Positions 45,717 through 54,009 of a DNA stretch of 64,000 bases are shown here, in pieces. The DNA comes from Mangrovicoccus sp. HB161399. Its GTDB lineage: Bacteria; Pseudomonadota; Alphaproteobacteria; Rhodobacterales; Rhodobacteraceae. A program made the translations under genes and the position numbers. Positions within the stretch are counted from its first letter, which is position 1. Each line of letters opens with the position of its first letter. The notes beneath the pieces were generated by a model, which had not been told where the DNA came from, ran no database searches, and saw only the letters and a program-made list of their open reading frames with translations. The stretch covers positions 62,001 to 126,000 of the forward strand of contig NZ_JAATVU010000008.1 of the NCBI RefSeq assembly GCF_013184745.1. Direction: 5' to 3'.

Positions 45717-45787
45717 ATTTGTACGAAATCATAAAAAACCATTGACGGGAATCAAAGAGCCTTTTTATGTTTCAAATAATAAAAAAC
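45717..45787. promoter_or_regulatory. Promoter and candidate GntR operators upstream of ABC importer genes
   Basis: Site A, ATTTGTACGAAATCATAA (45717-45734), lies just upstream of TTGACG (-35, 45742-45747). TATGTT (45766-45771) follows after 18 bases as -10. Site B, GTTTCAAATAATAAAAAAC (45769-45787), shares the AAATAATAA half and abuts the -10. Sites on both sides of the promoter would allow tight repression. Confidence 0.6.
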
Positions 45788-45807
45788 AGCATGCGAAAGG
45801 GAGGCGC

Positions 45808-46851
45808 ATGACCTTGGCATTCAGACCCGCCGCAATGACCGGCGCGCGCGGCCCCGCGGCCGTCGCCCGCGTGCTGCCCGATGCGGCGAAGCTCCACCGC
45901 CTGTCCGCACTCGCGACGCTGTTCCTGCTGGTCATCGGCTTCGCGCTGGCCAGCCCGGCCTTCTTCTCGGTGAACAACGGGCTGACGATCCTCTTGCAGA
46001 CCTCGGTGATCGGGCTTCTGGGCATCGGCATGACCATGGTGATCATCACCGGCGGCATCGACCTGTCGGTGGGCTCGGTCCTGGCGCTGTCCGGGGTGGC
46101 CTCAGGCATGGCGATCAAGGCGGGCGTCCCGGTTGCGCCCGGCATGGCCTTCGGGGTGCTCGTCGGCGCGGCCTGCGGCGCGGTCAACGGGCTGATCGTC
46201 ACGAAGATGCGCATCCCGCCCTTCGTCGCCACGCTCGGCATGATGCTGATGGCGCGCGGGCTGGCGCTTCAGCTGACCGGCGCGGCGCCGATCTCGCAGC
46301 TGGGCGAGGCCTTCGGACGGCTCGGCAACGGCGCGCTCTTCCGCATCGTCGAGATGCGCCCGAACGGCTTTCCCAAGGTGGTCTTCCCCGGCATCCCCTA
46401 CCCGGCGATCGTCCTGCTGGTCGTCGCCATCGCGGCCGCCTACATCCTGCGCCGCCGCCAGATCGGCCGCCACATCTATGCCACCGGCTCCAACGAGGAG
46501 GCCGCCCGGCTGTCCGGCGTGCGGGTCGACCGGGCCAAGCTCTATGCCTATGCCATGTCGGGCGCGCTCGCCGGGCTTGCAGGCATCGTGCTGATGTCGC
46601 GGCTCGTCACCGCGCAGCCCAGCGAGGGCGTGATGTACGAGCTCGACGCCATCGCGGCGGCGGTGATCGGCGGCGCGTCGCTCTCGGGCGGGGTCGGCAC
46701 CGTTCCCGGCACGATGATCGGCGCCTTCATCATCGGCATCCTGCGCAACGGCCTGAACATGGCCGGCGTCTCGGCCTTCATCCAGCAGATCGTCATCGGC
46801 GCCGTCGTGATCGCCGCGGTCTGGATCGACCATATCCGCAACCGGCCCTGA
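45808..46851 (+). CDS. Sugar ABC transporter permease (RbsC/FrcC type)
   Basis: Inner-membrane permease of 347 residues. The ATG at 45808 follows AAAGGGAGG; the longer frame overlaps the promoter and regulator start. Family features are LLGIGMTMVIITGGIDLSVGS, GLIVTKMRIPPFVATLGMML, GSNEEAARLSGVRVDRAKLYA and AVIGGASLSGGVGTVPGTMIG. It imports a monosaccharide with the binding protein and ATPase encoded next. A GC-rich hairpin (about 46866-46899) separates it from the binding-protein gene. Confidence 0.93.
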   Translation: MTLAFRPAAMTGARGPAAVARVLPDAAKLHRLSALATLFLLVIGFALASPAFFSVNNGLTILLQTSVIGLLGIGMTMVIITGGIDLSVGSVLALSGVASGMAIKAGVPVAPGMAFGVLVGAACGAVNGLIVTKMRIPPFVATLGMMLMARGLALQLTGAAPISQLGEAFGRLGNGALFRIVEMRPNGFPKVVFPGIPYPAIVLLVVAIAAAYILRRRQIGRHIYATGSNEEAARLSGVRVDRAKLYAYAMSGALAGLAGIVLMSRLVTAQPSEGVMYELDAIAAAVIGGASLSGGVGTVPGTMIGAFIIGILRNGLNMAGVSAFIQQIVIGAVVIAAVWIDHIRNRP

Positions 46852-46929
46852 GGCTGCGGAAGAACCGCGCCGGGACGCAGAAGCCCGGGCGCGGCGGAAC
46901 AGGGAACCGTTTCCAAGGAGGAGAAACAC

Positions 46930-47868
46930 ATGCATCCGGTCAAGCTTGGACTTCTTGCATCATCGCTGGCCCTCTCGGCGGGACTGGCCCAGGCGGGCGA
47001 GATCGCGGTGATCGTCAAGACCACCAGCTCGAACTTCTGGCAGAACGTCAACCGCGGCGCCGAAGCGGCCATCGCGGCCCAGTCCGAGCACACGTTCACC
47101 TTCGACGGCCCCGCCACCGAAAGCGCGGTCGCCGACCAGGTGAACCTGGTGGAGAACGCGATCAACCGCGGCGTCTCGGGCATCGTGCTGGCGCCGTCGG
47201 ATCCCGAGGCCCTGGCCCCGGCCGTCAAGCGCGCCTACGAGGCCGCGATCCCGGTCGTGATCATCGACAGCAAGCTGGCCGACAGCGCCGAGGGCACCTA
47301 CCAGTCCTTCCTGTCGACCGACAACTGCGCCGCCGGCGAGCAGGTCGCGCAGCGGATGATCGAGAAGGCCGGGACCGAGGGCAAGATCGCCATCATGTCC
47401 TATGTCGCGGGCGTCGGGTCCGAGATCGGCCGAGTCGGCTGCTTCTCCGACTACATCAAGGCCAATTCCAGCCTCGAGATCGTCGGCCCGCTCTATTCGC
47501 AGAGCCAGATGGCCAACGCGCTGAACCAGACCACCGACCTGCTGGCCGCGAACCCTGATCTGGTCGGCATCTTCGGCGCCAACGAGCCGACCGCGGTCGG
47601 CATGGGCCGCGCCATCGTCCAGGCCGGGAAGGCCGGCCAGCTCGTCGCGCTCGGCTTCGACGGCAACGAGGACCTGCAGCAATTCGTCCGCGACGGCGTG
47701 CTCGATGCGACCGCGGTGCAGGGCTCCTTCGCGATGGGCGAGAAGGGGATCGAGACCGTGATCAGCATCCTCAACGACGATCCGGTCGAGTCCTTCGTCA
47801 ATACCGGCGTGGTGCTGGTCGACAAGTCGAACATCGACACCGACACCGCGCAGAACGTCCTCTACTGA
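46930..47868 (+). CDS. Sugar ABC transporter periplasmic binding protein (RbsB type)
   Basis: Protein of 312 residues with a signal peptide (MHPVKLGLLASSLALSAGLAQ) and type I periplasmic-binding fold: IVKTTSSNFWQNVNRGAEAA, GIVLAPSDPEALAPAVKRAY, FSTDN-like SFLSTDNCAAGEQVAQRMI, and ALGFDGNEDLQQFVRDGVL. AAGGAGGAG lies just before the start, the strongest ribosome binding site of the operon, fitting the need for excess binding protein. Confidence 0.93.
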   Translation: MHPVKLGLLASSLALSAGLAQAGEIAVIVKTTSSNFWQNVNRGAEAAIAAQSEHTFTFDGPATESAVADQVNLVENAINRGVSGIVLAPSDPEALAPAVKRAYEAAIPVVIIDSKLADSAEGTYQSFLSTDNCAAGEQVAQRMIEKAGTEGKIAIMSYVAGVGSEIGRVGCFSDYIKANSSLEIVGPLYSQSQMANALNQTTDLLAANPDLVGIFGANEPTAVGMGRAIVQAGKAGQLVALGFDGNEDLQQFVRDGVLDATAVQGSFAMGEKGIETVISILNDDPVESFVNTGVVLVDKSNIDTDTAQNVLY

Positions 47869-47884
47869 GCTCTCCCCCGGAGCA

Positions 47885-47909
47885 GGCAGGGGGCACCGCG
47901 TCCCCTGCC
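47885..47909 (+). terminator. Hairpin after the sugar-binding protein gene
   Basis: GGCAGGGG (47885-47892) and CCCCTGCC (47902-47909) pair perfectly around a 9-base loop, between the binding-protein and ATPase genes. Most likely an attenuator or 3'-stabilising hairpin that keeps binding-protein mRNA in excess, since the operon continues. Confidence 0.5.
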
Positions 47910-47938
47910 CTTGTCCCCTTGCGGCAGAAAGGCAGACC

Positions 47939-48718
47939 ATGGCCCGCCCTCCCCTCGTGGAACTGATCGACATCGAGAAGCATTTCGGCGGCGTGCGCGC
48001 GGTGGACCGCGTGTCGCTCGACCTCTGGCCGGGCGAAGTGGTCGGCGTGCTCGGCCACAACGGCGCGGGCAAGTCCTGCCTGATGCGCATCCTCTCCGGC
48101 GCGATGATGCCCTCGGCGGGCGAGATCCGGGTGAACGGCACGTCCACCGTCTTCGACAGCCCCAATGACGCCCGGGATGCCGGGATCGAGACGATCTACC
48201 AGACGCTGGCGCTGGCCGACCACCTGGACGCCGCTGCGAACCTCTTCCTCGGGCGCGAGCTGAAGACCCGGTTCGGCAATCTCGACGACGCGCGGATGCT
48301 GGCGGAGGCCAGGACCGTGCTGGCCCGGCTCAACCCGAACTTCAAGAACCTGCGCGACCCGGTCTCGTCCCTGTCGGGCGGCCAGCGGCAGGTCATCGCC
48401 ATCGCCCGCGCAATCTATTTCGACACCAAGATCCTGATCATGGACGAACCCACCGCCGCGCTCGGCCCCTCCGAGACCGCGATGGTCGCCGACCTGATCC
48501 GGCAGCTGCGCGACGAGGGCATCGGCATCTTCCTCGTCAGCCACGACATGCATGACGTGTTCGAGCTCTGCGACCGCGTGGTGGTGATGAACAAGGGCCG
48601 GCTTGTCGGCGCGCATGCCATCCACGAGGTCTCGAAGGACGACGTGCTGAGCCTGATCGTCAAGGGCGAGCTGCCCGCCGACTGGTCGGCGCGCAACCTG
48701 GCGGAGGCGGCGCAATGA
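47939..48718 (+). CDS. Sugar ABC transporter ATP-binding protein, single-domain (FrcA type)
   Basis: ATPase of 259 residues: Walker A GHNGAGKSC (a Cys where Thr or Ser is usual), signature LSGGQRQ, Walker B ILIMDEPTAALGP and H-loop VSHDMHDVF. Unlike RbsA it has a single nucleotide-binding domain, so it must act as a homodimer. It overlaps the dehydrogenase gene by four bases. Confidence 0.92.
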   Translation: MARPPLVELIDIEKHFGGVRAVDRVSLDLWPGEVVGVLGHNGAGKSCLMRILSGAMMPSAGEIRVNGTSTVFDSPNDARDAGIETIYQTLALADHLDAAANLFLGRELKTRFGNLDDARMLAEARTVLARLNPNFKNLRDPVSSLSGGQRQVIAIARAIYFDTKILIMDEPTAALGPSETAMVADLIRQLRDEGIGIFLVSHDMHDVFELCDRVVVMNKGRLVGAHAIHEVSKDDVLSLIVKGELPADWSARNLAEAAQ

Positions 48719-49725
48719 AGGATCTTGCAAGCGGCCTGATGGACTGCGGCCTCTGCGCGGCGCCGGGCCGGTTCGAGCTGGCCGCCCGCCCGCTTCCCGA
48801 GACCGCGCCGCCCGGATGGCGTCTGGTCGACATCGCCGCGATCGGCATATGCGGCACGGACTACCACATCTTCGAGGGCAAGCACCCGTTCCTCGACTAT
48901 CCGCGGGTGATCGGCCACGAGCTGTCGGGCCATCTGGCCGACGGGCCGGATGCCGGGACGCTGGTCGTGGTGAACCCCTATCTCTCCTGCGGCAGCTGCC
49001 GGGCCTGCCGGAAGGGCAAGCCGAATTGCTGCGCGGCGATCGAAGTGCTGGGCGTGCACCGCGACGGCGGCATGTGCGCCCGCATCGCGGTGCCCGAGGG
49101 CAATCTCTACCCGGCCGGAGGCCTGACTGCGGTACAGGCGGCGATGGTCGAGTTCCTCGCCATCGGCGCCCATGCCGTGGCGCGGTCGGGCATCGGCGAG
49201 GGCGACCGGGTGCTGGTCACCGGCGCCGGCCCGATCGGACTCGGCACGGCGCTCTTCGCCCGCATCGCCGGGGCGGAGGTGCACCTGATGGACCTTTCGG
49301 AGCAGCGCCTTGCCACGGCGGAGCGGCTCTTCGGCTTCGGCCGGCTCCACCGCGCGGGCACGGACATCCTGAAAGGCGAGCTGGCCGAGGGCTTCGACAC
49401 GGTCTTCGATGCCACCGGCAGCGCGAAGGCGATCGAGGCGGGCTTCCCGCTGGTCGCGCATGGCGGCTCCACCGTGCTGGTCAGCGTGGTGAAGGACGAC
49501 ATCGCCTTCTCCGACGCCGAGTTCCACAAGCGCGAGTCCCGCATCATCGGCAGCCGCAACGCGCTGCGCGCCGATTTCGACCGGGTGATGGCGGCGATCC
49601 GCGGCGGGCAGATCCCGACGGAGGCCATCGCCTCGGAAATCCTGCCGCTTGCCGACCTGCCCTCCCGCTTCGCCGCGCTGGCCGCCGACCGCGGGGAGAT
49701 CGTCAAGGTGCTGGTGACGCCATGA
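48715..49725 (+). CDS. Zinc-dependent medium-chain dehydrogenase (sugar-acid/polyol dehydrogenase)
   Basis: Protein of 336 residues. Catalytic zinc ligands are in GICGTDYH and GHEL, the structural zinc Cys cluster is CGSCRACRKGKPNCC, and the NAD-binding motif is GAGPIGLG. It is related to L-galactonate-5-dehydrogenase and similar sugar-acid dehydrogenases. Translational coupling to the ATPase gene and the dehydratase gene (ATGA overlaps at both ends) places it in the pathway that converts the aldonate made by the aldose dehydrogenase and lactonase. Confidence 0.9.
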   Translation: MKDLASGLMDCGLCAAPGRFELAARPLPETAPPGWRLVDIAAIGICGTDYHIFEGKHPFLDYPRVIGHELSGHLADGPDAGTLVVVNPYLSCGSCRACRKGKPNCCAAIEVLGVHRDGGMCARIAVPEGNLYPAGGLTAVQAAMVEFLAIGAHAVARSGIGEGDRVLVTGAGPIGLGTALFARIAGAEVHLMDLSEQRLATAERLFGFGRLHRAGTDILKGELAEGFDTVFDATGSAKAIEAGFPLVAHGGSTVLVSVVKDDIAFSDAEFHKRESRIIGSRNALRADFDRVMAAIRGGQIPTEAIASEILPLADLPSRFAALAADRGEIVKVLVTP

Positions 49726-51248
49726 AGGACCTGTCCGAACGCCCCTATGCACTGCATCTCCACTCCGGGGACAACGTGCTCGTCGCGCTGCGCGCCGTCC
49801 CCGCGGGAATGGCCCTGCCGGGAGGGCTGTCCGCGGCAGAGCCCATTCCCGCGGGGCACAAGATCGCCCGCACGGCAATCGCCCCCGGCGAGGCCGTGCG
49901 CAAGTACGGCCAGATCATCGGCGCCGCGACGCAGCCGATCGCGCCGGGCGCCCATGTGCATGTCCAGAACCTCGGCATGGGCGCGCACAAGCAGGATTAC
50001 GGCTTCGGCTCCGCCGCCCGCGCGCTGCCCCCGGCCGAGTCCGCGGCGGGCTTCTTCGGCTACCGCCGCCCCTCCGGCCGGATCGGCACGCGCAACTACA
50101 TCGGCATCCTGACGACGGTGAACTGCGCGGGTTCGGTCGCCCGCTTCATCGCCGAGGCGGCGGCGCGCGCGGGGCTGCTCGACGCCTTCCCGAATGTCGA
50201 CGGCATCGTGCCCGTCGTGCACGGCTCGGGCTGCGGCATGTCCGGCAAGGGCGAGGGCTACGACACGCTGTTCCGCACGCTGGCGGGCTACGGGCGCAAC
50301 CCGAATTTCGGCGCGATCCTGATGGTCGGGCTCGGCTGCGAGGTGATGCAGATCCCCGATCTCGTCGACCGCGAGGCGATGAAGGACAGCGACCGCTTCC
50401 GGTTCATGACGATCCAGCACGAGGGCGGCACCCGTGCCACGGTGGAGCGCGGCCTCGCCATCCTGCGGGAGCTTGCCGCCGCGGCGGACCAGGCCCGCCG
50501 CGCGCCCGCCCCAGCCTCGGCGCTGGTGCTGGGCATGCAATGCGGCGGCTCGGACGGCTATTCCGGCATCACAGCCAACCCGGCGCTCGGCCATGCCTCG
50601 GACCTGCTGGTGCGCCAGGGCGGCATCTCGATCCTGTCGGAAACCTCGGAAATCTACGGCGCCGAGCACCTGCTGACCCGCCGCGCCGCCGACGAGGCCA
50701 CCGGGCGCAAGCTGGTCGATCTCATCGACTGGTGGGAGGACTACACCGCGCGGAATTTCGGAGAGATGGACAACAACCCCTCGCCCGGCAACAAGCGCGG
50801 CGGGCTGACCACGATCCTGGAAAAGTCGCTCGGCGCCGTCGCCAAGGGCGGCACCGCGCCGCTTTCGGGCGTCTACAAATATGCCGAGCCGATCGGCAGC
50901 CCCGGCTTCGCCTTCATGGACAGCCCCGGCTACGACCCCTGCTCGGTCACCGGGCAGACGGCCTCGGGCGCCAACCTGATCGCCTTCACCACCGGCCGCG
51001 GCAGCGTCTCGGGCTACCAGCCGGTGCCCTGCCTGAAGATCGCCTCGAACACCCTGCTGTGGAAGCGGATGGAACCCGACATGGACGTCAATTGCGGCGA
51101 CATCCTCGACGGCACCGGCATCGAGGAGAAGGGGCAGGAAATCTTCGCCGCGCTGCTGCGCGTCGCCTCGGGCGAGCGCACCAAGAGCGAGGCGCAGGGC
51201 TTCGGCGCGGTGGAATTCGTGCCTTGGCAGATCGGCGCGGTGATGTAG
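49722..51248 (+). CDS. UxaA/GarD-family sugar-acid dehydratase (altronate dehydratase type)
   Basis: Protein of 508 residues with an N-terminal SAF domain (ALHLHSGDNVLVALRAVPAG to HVQNLGMG) and a C-terminal UxaA catalytic domain: GYRRPSGRIGTRNYIGIL, HGSGCGMSGKGEGYDT, GLGCEVMQI, GMQCGGSDGYSGITANP and EMDNNPSPGNKRGGLTTILEKSLGA. It dehydrates a six-carbon aldonate to a 2-keto-3-deoxy acid at an iron site. It is notable that this iron enzyme, not an enolase-type dehydratase, accompanies fucose-like lactonase and dehydrogenase genes. The last gene of the unit; 17 bp on, the convergent LacI gene ends. Confidence 0.92.
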   Translation: MKDLSERPYALHLHSGDNVLVALRAVPAGMALPGGLSAAEPIPAGHKIARTAIAPGEAVRKYGQIIGAATQPIAPGAHVHVQNLGMGAHKQDYGFGSAARALPPAESAAGFFGYRRPSGRIGTRNYIGILTTVNCAGSVARFIAEAAARAGLLDAFPNVDGIVPVVHGSGCGMSGKGEGYDTLFRTLAGYGRNPNFGAILMVGLGCEVMQIPDLVDREAMKDSDRFRFMTIQHEGGTRATVERGLAILRELAAAADQARRAPAPASALVLGMQCGGSDGYSGITANPALGHASDLLVRQGGISILSETSEIYGAEHLLTRRAADEATGRKLVDLIDWWEDYTARNFGEMDNNPSPGNKRGGLTTILEKSLGAVAKGGTAPLSGVYKYAEPIGSPGFAFMDSPGYDPCSVTGQTASGANLIAFTTGRGSVSGYQPVPCLKIASNTLLWKRMEPDMDVNCGDILDGTGIEEKGQEIFAALLRVASGERTKSEAQGFGAVEFVPWQIGAVM

Positions 51249-51265
51249 CCCCCCGCCGCGGCGGC

Positions 51266-52306
51266 TCAGGGCAGGTTCTCGGCGAAATAGATGTCGAGCT
51301 TCAGCGGCTTCGGCGCTCCGCCGGGCGCGGCGATGCAGTCGATGGCGCGCGACAGCAGCATGTCCGGGTCCTGGTCGAAGATCGCGTCCATCGTTCCCTC
51401 CAGAACGGCGCGGCGCGTGTCGGCCGTCAGCCCGTGGCCGATCAGCACGACATCCTCGCGGCCGCGCTCCTTCAATGCCCGGGTGATCCCGCCGGAAGAA
51501 CCGCCGACATTGTAGATCCCCGCCAGGTCCGGCGCCTGGCCGAGCAGCGCCAGCGTGTGGCGGTAGTTCTCGCCGGCATCGTCATGGCCCTCGCGCAGCC
51601 CCACCAGCCGCAGCTGCGGGAACAGCTCCTCGCGGATGCTGAGGAAGCCCGCCTCGCGCTCGGAATGCGCGCGGTAGTGGCGCGAGCCCGCCACCAGCGC
51701 CACCGCCCCCTCGCGCCGCTGCGCCAGCCGCCCGATCAGCAGCCCCGCCGTGCGCCCGGCGGCGCGGTTGTCCATGCCGACATGCGGGATCCCCGGCAGG
51801 CTGCCCAGATCCGACACGATGGTCACCAGCCGCGTCCCCGCCGCCGCCAGCTCCGCGGCCGCCTCGCGCACCACCGGATGCTCGATCGCGAAGAAGGCGA
51901 TCCCGTCCGCCCAGCCCGCATTGCGCCGCAGCGCCGCCGCCAGCGCCCGCGCGTCGAAGCTCTCGATGAAGAAGCAGCGCAGCACCGGGTCGTTGCTGCC
52001 GCGCCGCTCCGCCAGGGCGCGCAGCCGCCCGCCCAGCAGGCGCAGGTAGGGGTTGGTGCCCGCAGGCAGCAGGACCACGATGTTGGGCGGCCGCGCGCCC
52101 TCCAGCTCGGCTTCCTCGCCCGCCGCGAGGAAGCCGAGCTCTCGCGCCGCCTCCAGCACGCGGCGGCGCGTCCGCTCCTTGACGCCCTTGCGGCGGTTCA
52201 GCACCCGGTCGACCGTCGCCAGCGACACCCCGGCCCGGGCCGCGACATCGGCCTGCTGCGGGCGGGCACCGTCCGGCACATCCCCATCCTTTTCCATCAA
52301 ACCCAT
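51266..52306 (-). CDS. LacI-family transcriptional regulator
   Basis: Regulator of about 346 residues with N-terminal HTH (PQQADVAARAGVSLATVDRVLNRR and KGVKERTRRRVLEAARELGF) and a type I periplasmic-binding-like sensor domain (PPNIVVLLPAGTNPYLRLLG). LATVDRVLN rather than the usual VSRVLN places it in the branch that includes sugar-sensing regulators with rhizopine-type ligands. The ATG at 52306 is one choice; ATG 52297 is another. It is divergent from the TRAP operon, with an inverted-repeat operator in the gap. Confidence 0.9.
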   Translation of the reverse strand: MGLMEKDGDVPDGARPQQADVAARAGVSLATVDRVLNRRKGVKERTRRRVLEAARELGFLAAGEEAELEGARPPNIVVLLPAGTNPYLRLLGGRLRALAERRGSNDPVLRCFFIESFDARALAAALRRNAGWADGIAFFAIEHPVVREAAAELAAAGTRLVTIVSDLGSLPGIPHVGMDNRAAGRTAGLLIGRLAQRREGAVALVAGSRHYRAHSEREAGFLSIREELFPQLRLVGLREGHDDAGENYRHTLALLGQAPDLAGIYNVGGSSGGITRALKERGREDVVLIGHGLTADTRRAVLEGTMDAIFDQDPDMLLSRAIDCIAAPGGAPKPLKLDIYFAENLP

Positions 52307-52329
52307 CAAAACCCGTCATGCCGTTTTCT

Positions 52330-52366
52330 TTGACGGATGCTGCTCCGGAACGATAGCTTCCGTCAA
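52330..52366 (+). promoter_or_regulatory. Candidate LacI operator and promoter of the TRAP/RuBisCO-like operon
   Basis: TTGACGGA (52330-52337) and its exact complement TCCGTCAA (52359-52366) form an inverted repeat with a 21-base spacer. TTGACG is also a -35, with GATAGC (52352-52357) after 16 bases as a weak -10, so repressor bound to both arms would cover the whole promoter. Confidence 0.55.
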
Positions 52367-52447
52367 CAACAACATGCGAAGAAAGACGGCGCGCAGGACA
52401 TCGCGCGCGACACATCGGAACGCATCAATTCTCAGGGAGGAGATCAG

Positions 52448-53461
52448 ATGCCGAAGCTCCATCACATGACCCGCCGCACGCTGCTGGCGGCCGGCGCGGG
52501 CGCGCTGGCGGCCCCGCTGGTTGCGCGCCGCGCCGCCGCCGCCTCGACGCTGCGCTACGGCCACAACAACGAGACCGCCTCGGTCGCCGGCGCCCAGGCC
52601 GACTGGTTCGCCGAGGCGCTGGGAACCAGCTCGGGCGGCGAAATCGCGGTGCAGGTCTTCCCCAACAGCCAGCTCGGCAAGCTGCAGGAACTGGCCGAGG
52701 CGGTCTCGCTCGGCACCATCGCCTTCTCGCACAATACCGCCGGTGCGCTCGGCTCGCTCTACCCGCCCTTCGCTGCGCTCGACACGCCCTATCTGTACCG
52801 CGATGTCGGCCATCTGATGGCAGTGACCGATGTGGAGAGCCCGGTGATGCAGGAGCTGAACCAGGGGCTGATCGCCGCCGCCAATGTCCGGGTGATCTAC
52901 GCGCACTACTTCGGCCGCCGGAACCTGACCTGCTCGAAGCCGGTGCTGTCGCCCGCCGATCTCGCCGGCACCAAGATCCGCGCCGTGCCCTTCCCGATCT
53001 ACACCGCCGCGGTCGAGGGCATGGGCGCCGTCGCCGTGCCGGTCGACTGGTCCGAGGTCCCGACCGCGCTGGCCACCGGCGTCGTGCAGGGCCAGGAGAA
53101 CCCGGTCAACGTCGTGCTGAACGTCAAGCTCTACGAGGTGCAGTCGCACCTGATGCTGACCGGACACATGTCGAATGCCGAGGTCGTGGTGATGAACGAG
53201 GATGCCTGGCAGGCGCTCGGCCCGGCCGGGCAGGACGCCGTGCGCGAGGCTGCCGCAGCCACCCGCGAGAAGGCCACCAACGCGATCCTCGACAACGAGG
53301 CCGCCGAGACCCAGCAGCTGCGCGACCTCGGCATGACCGTGATCGGCGAGGAGGACGGGCTCGACATCGGCGCCTTCCGCGCCTCGGTGGGCAAGCTCGT
53401 CTCGGACCGCTTCGGCGACGATTACGGCGACCTCTACGCCAAGATCGCGGCGGTCGGCTGA
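52448..53461 (+). CDS. dctP: TRAP transporter periplasmic solute-binding protein (DctP)
   Basis: Protein of 337 residues with a Tat-like signal (MTRRTLLAAGAGALAAPLVA). DctP features are FPNSQLGKLQELAEAVSLG, PVLSPADLAGTKIRAVPFPI (Arg for the carboxylate) and TALATGVVQGQENPVN. GGGAGGAG precedes the ATG at 52448. First gene of the rightward six-gene unit; the ligand is probably a sugar acid, given the catabolic genes downstream. Confidence 0.92.
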   Translation: MPKLHHMTRRTLLAAGAGALAAPLVARRAAAASTLRYGHNNETASVAGAQADWFAEALGTSSGGEIAVQVFPNSQLGKLQELAEAVSLGTIAFSHNTAGALGSLYPPFAALDTPYLYRDVGHLMAVTDVESPVMQELNQGLIAAANVRVIYAHYFGRRNLTCSKPVLSPADLAGTKIRAVPFPIYTAAVEGMGAVAVPVDWSEVPTALATGVVQGQENPVNVVLNVKLYEVQSHLMLTGHMSNAEVVVMNEDAWQALGPAGQDAVREAAAATREKATNAILDNEAAETQQLRDLGMTVIGEEDGLDIGAFRASVGKLVSDRFGDDYGDLYAKIAAVG

Positions 53462-54009
53462 TGGTCCGCGCCCTGCCCGGCCGCGCGGCGCTCGCGCGGC
53501 TGCTCTCGCTCGGCGCCGGCGCCGGGATGGCGCTGCTGGCGGCGATGGCCGGGCTGGTCATCCTGCAGGTGGCGGCGCGCAACTTCGCCGATGCGGGCCT
53601 GCCCTGGGCAGACGAGGCGGCGCGGTTCTGCGGCATCGGCCTGGTCTTCCTGGCAGTGCCGCTGCTGGCGCTGCGCCAGGTGCTGGTGGCGGTGACGCTT
53701 GGGCCCGACCTGATGCCCCTGCCGCTGCGCCGCGCGGCAGGGCTGGTCTCCGATCTCGCCACGCTGGCCTTCGCGGGGCTGATGCTGTGGAGCTTCGCCG
53801 CCTTCCTGCCGCGGGCGGGCAAGTTCCTGACCCCGGCGATCGGCCTGCCCAACTGGATCTACTACAGCCTCGCGCTTGCAGGCTGCCTGCTGCTTGCCGC
53901 GGCGGCCGCCTTCCGCACCGCGGCCGCGCTGGCGGGCCGCAGCGCCTGCCCTGCCGCCGCCGAGCGGAACGCCGGAACGCCCGCCGCCGCCACGGGAGCC
54001 GCGCCATGA
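53461..54009 (+). CDS. dctQ: TRAP transporter small permease (DctQ)
   Basis: Four-helix membrane protein of 182 residues: GMALLAAMAGLVILQVAARN, WADEAARFCGIGLVFLAVPL (conserved region), LATLAFAGLMLWSFAAF and a final helix, then an Ala-rich tail. It overlaps the binding-protein stop by one base and the large permease start by four. Confidence 0.9.
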   Translation: MVRALPGRAALARLLSLGAGAGMALLAAMAGLVILQVAARNFADAGLPWADEAARFCGIGLVFLAVPLLALRQVLVAVTLGPDLMPLPLRRAAGLVSDLATLAFAGLMLWSFAAFLPRAGKFLTPAIGLPNWIYYSLALAGCLLLAAAAAFRTAAALAGRSACPAAAERNAGTPAAATGAAP

